The notes beneath the pieces are model-generated. The model was not told the origin of the DNA. It saw only the letters and a list, made by a program, of their open reading frames with translations, and did not search any database. This document shows, one piece after another, positions 1 to 7,725 of a stretch of DNA of 64,000 nucleotides (the stretch's first letter is position 1; every line of letters starts with the position of its first letter). The position numbers and the translations under genes are program-made. The stretch is from Xanthobacter oligotrophicus (lineage in GTDB: Bacteria > Pseudomonadota > Alphaproteobacteria > Rhizobiales > Xanthobacteraceae), in contig NZ_VTTL01000013.1 in the NCBI RefSeq assembly GCF_008364685.1, positions 1 through 64,000 on the forward strand, read 5' to 3'.

Positions 1-102
1 ATAGCGCTGTCTCTGGTCGCGGCTACGCTGCGCGATCCGCTCCGTCACCTCCCCCACGCGGGCATTGAGGGGGGCGGTGGGGGCAGTGGTGGTGGCGGGC
101 AT
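1..102 (-). CDS. edd: Probable phosphogluconate dehydratase, N-terminal fragment (runs off window)
   Basis: Only the first 34 codons lie in the window; the gene continues beyond position 1. ATG at 102..100 is preceded by AGGAG at a six-base distance. The fragment reads M-P-A-T-T-T then V-G-E-V-T-E-R-I-A-Q-R-S-R-D and ends in R-Y. This pattern (V..EVT.R...RSR...R.RY) is the usual start of 6-phosphogluconate dehydratase, the Entner-Doudoroff enzyme that makes KDPG in the cytoplasm. Dihydroxy-acid dehydratase (IlvD) is the nearest alternative, but its N-terminus lacks the EVT.R..RSR pattern. The call rests on about 20 informative residues, so it is a reasoned guess. Confidence 0.55.
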   Translation of the reverse strand, partial: MPATTTAPTAPLNARVGEVTERIAQRSRDQRQRY

Positions 103-254
103 GACGGTCTCCTGCGGGCGAGGAAGCGATCTTCAGGATAAAGCATTTAGGCCATTTGGTGCCGAAGCGCACGCGCCGCTCAAATCGATTTGATCCCAGC
201 CGCCGCGCTGACGCTGGCCGCAGATCGTGCCCGCCAACGCGGAATGCCCGCCCC

Positions 255-1157
255 CTAATGCAATGGCGGAACGGCTGCGCCGGTGCCGGCCAGACCGGCA
301 ATGCGCACCAGCTTGTCGGGATTGCGGGTGATGTAGATGGCGACGATGCGCCCGTCGCGGATGTCGAGGGCGGTGGTCTGCAAGGCGTCGTCCCGCTCGC
401 GACTGACATAGCCCGGCAGGCCGTCGATCCAGACCGGACGGATCAGCACGGCCGGCTGCCGCGTGAGCTTGCGATAGAGGCCGGCGAACAGGCGAAGCAC
501 GCGATCGAAACCCTCAATGGCATTGGGGAAGGCATGGGCCTTGCCCCCGCCATCGGACATGATGACCACGTCCTGCGCCAGCAGGGCGCGCAGGGCCGCC
601 ATGTCGCCGTTGGACGAGGCGAGGAAGAAGGCGCGGGCGATGCGGTCGCCCTCCTCGCGCGCCACCTTGAAGCGGGGACGGTCGTCGCGCACATGCTTGC
701 GCGCCCGCGCCGCAAGCTGGCGCACGGCGGCACCGTCACGCTCCAAAGTGGTTGCTACCTCGTCGAGGGGCACGCCGAACACGTCGTGCAGCAGGAAGGC
801 CGCGCGCTCCAGTGGCGACAGGCGCTCCAGGGCGAGCATGAGGGTCAGCGTCAGCTCGTCGAAGCGCATGTCCTCGTCCTCCGGCTCGACCATGGGCTCG
901 GGCAGCCACGAGCCGAAATAGGTCTCGCGCCGCGCCCGCGCCGACATCATGGCGTCGAGGCACAGGCGGGTGACGATCCGCGTGAGATAGGCCGCCGGCT
1001 CGCGCACCTGCGCCTGGTCGACCGCCTGCCAGCGCAGCCAGGCGTCCTGCACCATGTCCTCGGCCTCGGCCATGGAGCCAAGCATGCGATAGGCGAGGCG
1101 TACCAGCCTTGGCCGCTGCGCCTCGAACCGGTCGACGGTGGCGTCAGGCGACGGCAC
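255..1157 (-). CDS. ECF41-type RNA polymerase sigma factor with SnoaL-like C-terminal domain
   Basis: Sigma70 region 2 (FEAQRPRLVRLAYRMLGS, AEDMVQDAWLRW) is followed by region 4 (LSPLERAAFLLHDVFGVPLDEVA) and then about 110 residues of SnoaL-like fold. The C-terminal part holds the DGGGK motif and ends near NPDKL, both hallmarks of the ECF41 family. In this family the fused C-terminal domain replaces an anti-sigma factor and tunes activity. I chose the GTG at 1157, which overlaps the stop of the upstream carboxymuconolactone-decarboxylase gene by 14 bases; an ATG at 1211 would add 18 residues that do not look like sigma factor. ECF41 genes are known to sit beside COE-type genes (carboxymuconolactone decarboxylase, oxidoreductase, epimerase), as here. 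Confidence 0.88.
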   Translation of the reverse strand: MPSPDATVDRFEAQRPRLVRLAYRMLGSMAEAEDMVQDAWLRWQAVDQAQVREPAAYLTRIVTRLCLDAMMSARARRETYFGSWLPEPMVEPEDEDMRFDELTLTLMLALERLSPLERAAFLLHDVFGVPLDEVATTLERDGAAVRQLAARARKHVRDDRPRFKVAREEGDRIARAFFLASSNGDMAALRALLAQDVVIMSDGGGKAHAFPNAIEGFDRVLRLFAGLYRKLTRQPAVLIRPVWIDGLPGYVSRERDDALQTTALDIRDGRIVAIYITRNPDKLVRIAGLAGTGAAVPPLH

Positions 1158-1605
1158 GGACGTCCACCGGATGGGCGACGCGGAAGCCCACCTGAAGCCG
1201 GTTCCAGGCATTGATGGCGCCGATGGCCAGCGTCAGGCTCACCTGCTCCGCCTCCGTGAATGCAGCCTCAACCAGCGCATAGTCCGCATCGGGCGCACCG
1301 GTTTCGGCGAGGCGGGTGAGCGCCTCGGTCCAGGCGAGGGCGGCCCGCTCCCGCGCGCTGTAGAGGGAGGATTCGCGCCAAGCGCTCAGCATGTAAAGGC
1401 GCATCTCGGTTTCGCCGTGCTTGCGCAGGTCGCTGGCATGCATGTGGATGCAATAGGCGCAGCCGTTGATCTGCGAGGCGCGCAGCTTCACCAGCTCGAG
1501 CAGATTGTGCTCCAGCCCGCTGGCAGCGAGAGCGGCCTCCAGCGCCATCATGGCCTTGATGGCGGCGGGGGCGGCCTTGAAGGGTTCGGCAATACGCACG
1601 GTCAT
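1144..1605 (-). CDS. Carboxymuconolactone decarboxylase/AhpD-like family protein
   Basis: About 153 residues with the AhpD-type core: ELVKLRASQINGCAYCIHMH contains the CxxC pair with the downstream His, followed by LYMLSAWRESSLYSARERAALAWTEALT. Proteins of this class act as disulfide-linked alkylhydroperoxidase-like reductases or remain uncharacterised; decarboxylase activity is not implied. A perfect AGGAG lies upstream. It sits six bases before the second of two adjacent ATGs, so 1605 is preferred over 1608. The gene is translationally coupled to the ECF41 sigma gene, which in this family usually controls exactly this neighbour. Confidence 0.85.
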   Translation of the reverse strand: MTVRIAEPFKAAPAAIKAMMALEAALAASGLEHNLLELVKLRASQINGCAYCIHMHASDLRKHGETEMRLYMLSAWRESSLYSARERAALAWTEALTRLAETGAPDADYALVEAAFTEAEQVSLTLAIGAINAWNRLQVGFRVAHPVDVRAVA

Positions 1606-1836
1606 CATGGTCTCCTGTCACAGGGATTGTGCCTCCATGACGAGACGGCACGCTGGAATGTGACATGGCGGTGCTATGGCCCGCGAAAAAATCGCCGAGA
1701 CCCCATCCCAAAGCCGCGCGGGACATCCGTTCGCTGCTGCACAAAACCCGGCACCAAGACCTGCCTTGCCCCGCTGATCATCCATCCCTAGTCTTTTCGG
1801 TAGCGGGCCGATACGAGCCCGGTGGGAGGAAAAGGG

Positions 1837-3378
1837 ATGTCCGATGCCGCATTGGACCTGAAGCTGTGCCTTCTTCGGGGTGAGACACCAAGTCCGCTCG
1901 ATCTCGACAGCTTTGCCGGCGCCGACCGCATCCGCCTGCGGACCCAGACCAAGTCGGCGGTCTCCGACCGCCTCGCCGTGCGCCTCCTCACCCTGATGGC
2001 ATCGGGACGGCTGCCCCCCGGCGCCCGCCTGCCGCCGGAGCGGCAGATCGCCGAAACCGTGTCGGTGAGCCGGGTATGCGTGCGCACCGCGCTGGAACGC
2101 CTGAAGAGCGCCGGCTACCTGCGCTCCATCCAGGGTTCGGGCACCCGCGTGAGCGAGTGTCATGCAGGCAGCAGCCTCCACCGGCTGATCGCGGCGAACT
2201 CCACCAATCTGCACGACCTGATGGAGATCTGCGGCCACCTGGATTCCTGGGCCCTGGTACGCGCCATGCGCCACGGCGCCAGCGAGCCGAGAGACCGGCT
2301 GGTGGCATTGCTGACGCAGCCCGTCTCCTCCGCCGATTTCGCCCAGCGCGAGGCACAGGTGCGCTTCGCCTTGGCCGAGGCGACCCAGAGCGAGGTGTTC
2401 CTGTGGCTCATGCGCCACCTGTCGCGCGGCCTAGAGCGCGCCCAGGCGAGCCCGGCCAGCGAGACCGAGCGGGCGCTCCAGGTTGCCTCCCACCGGCTGG
2501 CGCGGGCATTGCGCCATGACGACCTGCCGGCGGCAAGCGTCGCCCTGGCGGAGCGCTCCGCCGCCCTGCTCCAGTGCAACTTCCATGACGGCTCGACGCC
2601 CCGGCGCGGCATGGGCGATTTGCTGGAAGGCGACGCCTTGCTCGCGGCCCTCACCATCGCCCAGCCCGACCAGCTGCGCGCGCGCCTCGTGGCGGAAATC
2701 GGCGTGCTCATGTCGGAGGCCAAGCTTTCCGACGGCGCCAAGCTGCCGAGCGAGCGCCAGCTCGCCGACCTGTTCGGCGTCAGCCGCATGTCGGTGCGCG
2801 AGGCCCTCGGCGCGCTCAAGGACCAAGGGCTGGTGCGGGCCAGCGCGCGCACCGGCACCCATGTGTGGCAGGCGCCGCTGGCGGAGAGCGGGCAGGAGCT
2901 GCGCTGCATCGTCCAGCGCAGCGAAGCCAACCTCATGGATGTCTGCGCCCTGCGGCATTATCTGGAGGCGTGGTCGTCCCGGCGCGCCGCCGCCTGCGCG
3001 AGCGTGGACGACCTCTCCGATATGCGCCGCATCATCGGCGAGATGCGCCGGCCGATCCCGGCGCTGCGGCGCAAGATCGACCTCGACTTCCGCCTGCACC
3101 TCACCATCACCCGCGCGACGGGAAGCGCGGTGGCGCTCTACATCACCGAGGTGCTGCGCGACGTCTACTCGGTCTATTTCGACTATACGCTCACGGAACT
3201 GTTTTCACCGCAGCGCGACAGCCTGTTGCTGGAACAGCATGTGGAGATCGTCGACGCCATCATGGCCCGCGATCCCGATCGCGCCGGGCGGGCCATGGAG
3301 GCGCACTGCCACATCTTCCGCAACCTCTACGGCCTGCTGCACGACACCGAGCCGCCCACCGCGCACGCGCTGCATTGA
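1837..3378 (+). CDS. Tandem-duplicated FadR/GntR-type transcriptional regulator
   Basis: A 513-residue protein made of two complete FadR-like units. Winged helices lie at about 43-108 (LPPERQIAETVSVSRVCVRTAL) and 281-345 (LPSERQLADLFGVSRMSVREAL). Each is followed by an all-helical FCD ligand domain, at about 124-247 and 364-503. The second FCD keeps histidines expected for metal and ligand binding (H421, H468, H490); the first has lost the equivalents (for example A179), so only one half may sense ligand. A normal FadR-type protein is about 230-260 residues and dimerises; this one may be a covalent pseudo-dimer. Start ATG 1837 follows GGAGGAAAAGGG; a GTG at 1822 is less likely. It is convergent with the acyl-CoA degradation operon, the likely target. 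Confidence 0.85.
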   Translation: MSDAALDLKLCLLRGETPSPLDLDSFAGADRIRLRTQTKSAVSDRLAVRLLTLMASGRLPPGARLPPERQIAETVSVSRVCVRTALERLKSAGYLRSIQGSGTRVSECHAGSSLHRLIAANSTNLHDLMEICGHLDSWALVRAMRHGASEPRDRLVALLTQPVSSADFAQREAQVRFALAEATQSEVFLWLMRHLSRGLERAQASPASETERALQVASHRLARALRHDDLPAASVALAERSAALLQCNFHDGSTPRRGMGDLLEGDALLAALTIAQPDQLRARLVAEIGVLMSEAKLSDGAKLPSERQLADLFGVSRMSVREALGALKDQGLVRASARTGTHVWQAPLAESGQELRCIVQRSEANLMDVCALRHYLEAWSSRRAAACASVDDLSDMRRIIGEMRRPIPALRRKIDLDFRLHLTITRATGSAVALYITEVLRDVYSVYFDYTLTELFSPQRDSLLLEQHVEIVDAIMARDPDRAGRAMEAHCHIFRNLYGLLHDTEPPTAHALH

Positions 3379-3405
3379 GCGGCGCGTGCCGCGCCCGAGC
3401 AACCC

Positions 3406-4212
3406 TCAGCGGCCGGAGAAGCCGGGTTTGCGCTTGTCGCGGAAGGCGTTCACCGCCTCCTGGTGATCGGCGGTGATGTTGGACAGGGCCTCATAGGCGA
3501 GGCTCGCGTCCATGACGCCGTGGACAATGCGCTTCAGCTCGATGTTGGTGGCCACCTTCGACCAGCGGATGGCCTTGGTGGCGCCCGCCAGCAGCTTGCC
3601 CACATAGGCCTCCACCGCCGCATCCAGATCGGCGGCGGGAACGGCGTGGTTGATGAGGCCGATCTCGGCTGCGCGCGGGGCGGTCAAAAGGTCGCCGCTC
3701 ATGAGGAATTCCTTGGCCCGCGCATAGCCGATGAGCTGCGGCCAGATGGCCGCGCCGCCATCGCCGGCGACGAAGCCCACCGCCACATGGGGATCGCCGA
3801 TCTTGGCTTCCGACGCGGCGAAGACCACGTCGCACATCAGGGCCAGCGTCGCCCCAAGGCCGGTGGCGTGGCCGTTGACGCGGGCGATGAGCGGCTTCTC
3901 CAGATCCAGCATGGAAAAGACGATGCGCTTGGCCTCCCGCGCCGTCTGCTCGAAGGTGTGGGGATGGTCGATCATCTCCTGCATCCAGTTGATGTCGCCG
4001 CCGGAGGAGAAGGCCCGCCCCGCCCCGGTGAACACCACCACGTCGCTGCCGGGATCGCTGGCGATGTCGTAGAACACCTCGGACAATTCCTCATGCATGA
4101 CCTTGTCGGCGGCGTTGAGGAAATCGGGGCGGTTCATGGTGAGGGTCAAGAGCCGGCCCTTGCGCTCGATCTTCAGGGTCTCGTAGCGCTCTTCCAGGGG
4201 GATCCGCTTCAT
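3406..4212 (-). CDS. Enoyl-CoA hydratase/isomerase family protein (crotonase fold)
   Basis: 268 residues, normal for crotonases. The oxyanion hole is seen in GRAFSSGGD (about 65-73) and GHATGLG (114-120). The usual pair of catalytic glutamates is not evident: the expected positions read GDPHVAVG and VAGDGGAAIWP, so Asp151 may act instead. This variant pattern occurs in many unassigned crotonase paralogues, so hydration of an unsaturated acyl-CoA is likely but not certain. It is the last gene of the minus-strand run of quinone oxidoreductase and two acyl-CoA dehydrogenases, with a 42-base gap, which fits a beta-oxidation-like step after dehydrogenation. Confidence 0.85.
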   Translation of the reverse strand: MKRIPLEERYETLKIERKGRLLTLTMNRPDFLNAADKVMHEELSEVFYDIASDPGSDVVVFTGAGRAFSSGGDINWMQEMIDHPHTFEQTAREAKRIVFSMLDLEKPLIARVNGHATGLGATLALMCDVVFAASEAKIGDPHVAVGFVAGDGGAAIWPQLIGYARAKEFLMSGDLLTAPRAAEIGLINHAVPAADLDAAVEAYVGKLLAGATKAIRWSKVATNIELKRIVHGVMDASLAYEALSNITADHQEAVNAFRDKRKPGFSGR

Positions 4213-4254
4213 GGGAGAGAGGTCTTTCTTCGTCTTGAAGTTTAGTTCAATAAA

Positions 4255-5319
4255 TCACGCCGCCGCGCCGAAGCGGGCGAGGTGTTCCTGCGTGGAGCCG
4301 AACAGCGCCGCATGGGTCTGGAGGCGCTTGTAGACGTGGCCGATGCGGTATTCCTGCGTGACGCCGATGCCACCGCTGACCTGGATGCACCGGGCCACCG
4401 CCCTGAGGCCCTGCACGCCGGCATAGGCCTTCAGCGCTGACGCCGCCCGCCCACGCTCCCCGGCCGGCCCGGCAAGGGCATCCGCCGCCCACATGAGCAG
4501 GGAACGCATCTGCGCGATCTCGCAGAAGCTCTCGGCCATCATGTGCTGCACCGCCTGGAACGAGGCCAAAGGCGCGCCGAACTGGGTGCGGTCCTTGAGA
4601 TAGGACACGGTGAGGGCAAGCCCGGCATCGGCCGCGCCGAGGGCTTCCGCAGAGGCCCCCACCGCCGCCGCATCGGCGATGAGCGCGGCAAGGTCGAAGG
4701 CCGCTTCCCCCCGCGCCACAATGACGTCCGGGGCCACCGGCAGGTCGGCGAAGGTGAGCGCGGCGGCGGTGCGACCGTCCATCAGCACCGTCTCGTCCCG
4801 CGCCGCCGCAGCCGATGCCGGCAACAACAGCAGGGCGGCGCCATTGGCCGAGCCGGAGCCCACGGGCACGATCCAGTGAGTGGCGAGATCGATGCCGAGG
4901 GCCAGCCGGCTGCGCCCGGACAACAGCGTCGCGCCTTCGCCGAGCCGCAGGCCGGCGTCGGGGACATAGGCGAAGCGCACACTGCCCGCCTGAAGGCCCT
5001 CCGCCAGCGGCTGCGCTGCCTCAAGCGGCAGGGCCGCGAGCACGGGCGCGGCCAGAAGGAGGCTCGCCAGCAGCGGCGCGTCATCCAGCACGCGGCCGGC
5101 CTCCTCCAGGATCACCATGCATTGGGCCGGATCGCCGCCGATGCCGCCCAGCGCGTCCGGCAGGCCGAGGGCGAACCAGCCCAGCTCCGCCATGGCGCGC
5201 CAGCGCGCCTCTGGATCCCCCGTGCGGGTGTGCGACCAGGCGTTGGTGTCTTCGAGGAAGCGGCGCGCGCTGTCGCGCAGCAGCGCATCCTCCTCGCGTC
5301 GGTGTTCGGATCTGCGCAT
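4255..5319 (-). CDS. Acyl-CoA dehydrogenase family protein, smaller subunit-like paralogue
   Basis: 354 residues with the acyl-CoA dehydrogenase C-terminal helical domain (DRTQFGAPLASFQAVQHMMA; CIQVSGGIGVTQEYRIGHVYKRL) and a divergent N-terminal half. It ends only six bases after the larger dehydrogenase gene, so the two are made together. Paired genes of this shape, one of about 390 and one of about 350 residues, encode alpha2beta2 dehydrogenases for steroid side chains and other bulky acyl-CoAs in actinobacteria and proteobacteria. That a heterotetramer forms here is inference. FAD-dependent and cytoplasmic, passing electrons to ETF. Confidence 0.85.
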   Translation of the reverse strand: MRRSEHRREEDALLRDSARRFLEDTNAWSHTRTGDPEARWRAMAELGWFALGLPDALGGIGGDPAQCMVILEEAGRVLDDAPLLASLLLAAPVLAALPLEAAQPLAEGLQAGSVRFAYVPDAGLRLGEGATLLSGRSRLALGIDLATHWIVPVGSGSANGAALLLLPASAAAARDETVLMDGRTAAALTFADLPVAPDVIVARGEAAFDLAALIADAAAVGASAEALGAADAGLALTVSYLKDRTQFGAPLASFQAVQHMMAESFCEIAQMRSLLMWAADALAGPAGERGRAASALKAYAGVQGLRAVARCIQVSGGIGVTQEYRIGHVYKRLQTHAALFGSTQEHLARFGAAA

Positions 5320-5325
5320 GGCTCC

Positions 5326-6516
5326 TCACATCCCCAGCACGGTGCGGGCAATGATGGTCTTCTGGATCTCGTTGGCGCCGGCATAGATGGTCACCACGCG
5401 GCGGAAGAGGTGACGCTCGGCCCAGCCCGCCGCCTCCGTGGCGGCCGGCCGCGCGTCCCCATCCGCGCTCCCATGGCTCTGCCGGATGCCCTCTTCCCCG
5501 AGCACGTCCATGGCCAGCTCGCTGATGCGCTGCTGCAATTCGGAGCCGATGACCTTGAGGATGGAAGCTTCCGGCCCCGGCTCGCGGCCGTCCGTCTGGT
5601 CGGCGAGGATGCGCAGGACCGTCACTTCCAGGGCGCTCAATTCCACGTCGAGGGCCGCGAAGCGCCGCTGGAACACCGGATCGTCGAGGACGCTCCCGCC
5701 CGCCGGCCCGTTCACCTGCCGCGCGAGGTCCCTGAGCCGCGTGAACTCGCGCCGCGAGCGGTGCACCTGGGCGTTGTTGGTGCGCTCGTGGCTGAGCAGG
5801 AACTTGGCATAGGTCCAGCCCTTGTCGATCTCGCCGACGAGGGCATCGTCGGGCACGAAGACGGCGTCGAGGAAGGTGGTGTTCACCGAGTGGGCGCCGT
5901 CGATAGTGATGACCGGCTGCAGCGACACCCCCTTAGCCTTCATGTCGACGATGAACAGCGACAGCCCGGCCTGGGGCTTCACCTGCGGATTGGTCCGCGC
6001 GAGGCAGATCATGTAGTCCGCGAAATGGCCCTCCGTGGTCCAGGCCTTGGCGCCGTCGATGACATAGCCGCCCTCCACCTTGCGCGCCGTGGTCTTCAGG
6101 CTGGCGAGATCGGAGCCGGCATTGGGCTCGCTGTAGCCCTGGCACCAGAAGGTGGCGCCGGAGCGGATGCCCGGCAGGTAGGCCGCCTTCTGCGCGTCCG
6201 AGCCGAAGGTGTAGAGGGTGGGGCCGACGAGATAGACGCCGAACACGCTCAGCGGCGGGGCATCGGCGTCCGCGCATTCGGCCTCGAACAGGAAGCGCTC
6301 GATGGGGGTCCAGCCCGGCCCGCCATAGGCCTGCGGCCAGTGGTGCGCGGCCCAGCCCTTGGCATCGAGAATGGCGTTCCAGCGGGCCATGTCGGCGCGC
6401 GACAGATGGATGCCGGCCCGGACCCTGGCGGCAAGGTCCGCGGGCAGGTTGGCGCGGATGAAGGCGCGCACCTCGGCGCGAAACGCCTGTTCCGCATCGC
6501 TGAAGAAAGTGTCCAT
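5326..6516 (-). CDS. Acyl-CoA dehydrogenase, larger subunit-like paralogue
   Basis: 396 residues with all three acyl-CoA dehydrogenase domains. The FAD-site segment is CQGYSEPNAGSDLASLKT and the C-terminus ends VVTIYAGANEIQKTIIARTVLG. In many family members the catalytic Glu is in YEG; here the matching residue is Ala (YAG), so the base must lie elsewhere, as it does in long-chain and steroid-type enzymes. It oxidises an acyl-CoA to the 2-enoyl-CoA. It lies nine bases downstream of the quinone oxidoreductase gene and seven bases ahead of the smaller paralogue, in one operon. Confidence 0.9.
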   Translation of the reverse strand: MDTFFSDAEQAFRAEVRAFIRANLPADLAARVRAGIHLSRADMARWNAILDAKGWAAHHWPQAYGGPGWTPIERFLFEAECADADAPPLSVFGVYLVGPTLYTFGSDAQKAAYLPGIRSGATFWCQGYSEPNAGSDLASLKTTARKVEGGYVIDGAKAWTTEGHFADYMICLARTNPQVKPQAGLSLFIVDMKAKGVSLQPVITIDGAHSVNTTFLDAVFVPDDALVGEIDKGWTYAKFLLSHERTNNAQVHRSRREFTRLRDLARQVNGPAGGSVLDDPVFQRRFAALDVELSALEVTVLRILADQTDGREPGPEASILKVIGSELQQRISELAMDVLGEEGIRQSHGSADGDARPAATEAAGWAERHLFRRVVTIYAGANEIQKTIIARTVLGM

Positions 6517-6525
6517 GGCGGCCTC

Positions 6526-7512
6526 TCAGGGGATCAGGATGAGCGAGCCGGTGGTGGTGCCGGCTTCAAGGCGGCGATGGGCCTCGCCTGCATCCGCCAG
6601 CGGCAGGCTGAGGCCCACAGTGGGGGCGACGGCGCCGGAGGTGACCATGGCGAACATCTCGTCCGCGCCGGCCTGAAGGTCCGGCAGGGTGCGCAGATGG
6701 GCGAACACGCCGGGCACCGCTACCGACAGCGAGCGCTGCGGCCCGAGGCGCGCCAGCTCCACCGCGCCCAGCGGCTCGCCCACCTGGCCCAGATTGACCG
6801 CGAGGCCGAACGGCTTCAGGCAGTCCAGCGACTTCAGGAGCACGTCGCCCCCGAGCCCCTCATAGACCACGTCCACACCCGCCCCATCGGTGAGGCGGCG
6901 GGTCTCGGTCGCGAAATCCTGCTCCTTGTAGAGGATCACGTCGCAGCAGCCGGCCCGGAGCGCGTGCTCGGCCTTCGCCGGTGACCCCACGGTGCCGATC
7001 ACCCGCGCGCCCAGCGCCCTCGCCCATTGCACGAGGAGGAGGCCGAGGCCCCCGGCCGCCGCGTGCACCAGCACGGTGTCGCCGGCCGAAACCCGCCGCA
7101 CGCGGGTGAACAGCATGTGGGCCGTCATGCCCTGGAGCATGAGGGCGGCCGCCGCCTCGAACGAAATGGCGTCGGGCAGCTTCACTAACGCGGCCTCTGG
7201 CAACACGCGGGCGCTGGCATAGGAGCCCACCGGAGGCCCGGCATAGGCCACCCGGTCGCCGGCCTTGAGGCGCACCACGCCCGGCCCCACCGCCTCGACC
7301 ACGCCGGCGGCTTCCACCCCGATGGCGCCCGGCAGGCGGGGAATGGGGAACACGCCCCTGCGATGGTAGATATCGATGAAATTGATACCCACCGCATGCT
7401 GGCGCACCAGCACCTCACCGGCCCCCGGCGCCGGCAGCTCGACCTCCTGAAGGACGAGGGCATCTGCCGCCCCGTAGGCGGCGATCCGGACCTCGTGCGC
7501 ACGGACACTCAC
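6526..7512 (-). CDS. NADPH:quinone oxidoreductase-like medium-chain dehydrogenase
   Basis: 328 residues of the zeta-crystallin/quinone reductase branch of the medium-chain dehydrogenase family. It has the Rossmann motif HAAAGGLGLLLVQWARALGA and no zinc-ligand cysteines. The reading frame stays open far upstream, but homology begins at a GTG at 7512, preceded by GGGAGG at seven bases; the longer frame is antisense to the acyl-CoA ligase and is not coding. It may reduce a quinone or enoyl intermediate with NADPH. It is first in the minus-strand operon and divergent from the ligase gene with a 213-base shared promoter region. Confidence 0.85.
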   Translation of the reverse strand: MSVRAHEVRIAAYGAADALVLQEVELPAPGAGEVLVRQHAVGINFIDIYHRRGVFPIPRLPGAIGVEAAGVVEAVGPGVVRLKAGDRVAYAGPPVGSYASARVLPEAALVKLPDAISFEAAAALMLQGMTAHMLFTRVRRVSAGDTVLVHAAAGGLGLLLVQWARALGARVIGTVGSPAKAEHALRAGCCDVILYKEQDFATETRRLTDGAGVDVVYEGLGGDVLLKSLDCLKPFGLAVNLGQVGEPLGAVELARLGPQRSLSVAVPGVFAHLRTLPDLQAGADEMFAMVTSGAVAPTVGLSLPLADAGEAHRRLEAGTTTGSLILIP

Positions 7513-7619
7513 GCTGATGCCTCCCACTGGCCTCTTGAGGCAAACGCGCGGCGGCGATGCACCGCTTTGCCTGTTGCGCCTCAGGGAACGGGAGAAGCCG
7601 TCCGCAAACAACGTGCTCA

Positions 7620-7640
7620 TTGGTCCGTCCGGAAGACCAA
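7620..7640. promoter_or_regulatory. Inverted repeat in divergent promoter, candidate operator
   Basis: TTGGTC-N9-GACCAA, a perfect six-base dyad in the gap between the divergent quinone oxidoreductase and acyl-CoA ligase genes. FadR-family proteins bind GGTC/GACC-like dyads, though usually with a shorter spacer, so the tandem FadR-type regulator at 1837-3378 is only a suggested partner. Confidence 0.3.
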
Positions 7641-7725
7641 AGCGGGTTTTGACGGCGGGCCGGCGGCCCTGCGAAATCGATCCCGATCCGCGCCGCCCAC
7701 CGGTGGCGCCCGAGCGAGCGTGCCC

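Noticed and set aside
4543-6984. Plus-strand frame of 813 codons
   Set aside because: Antisense to the two acyl-CoA dehydrogenases and part of the quinone oxidoreductase; long only because of high GC.
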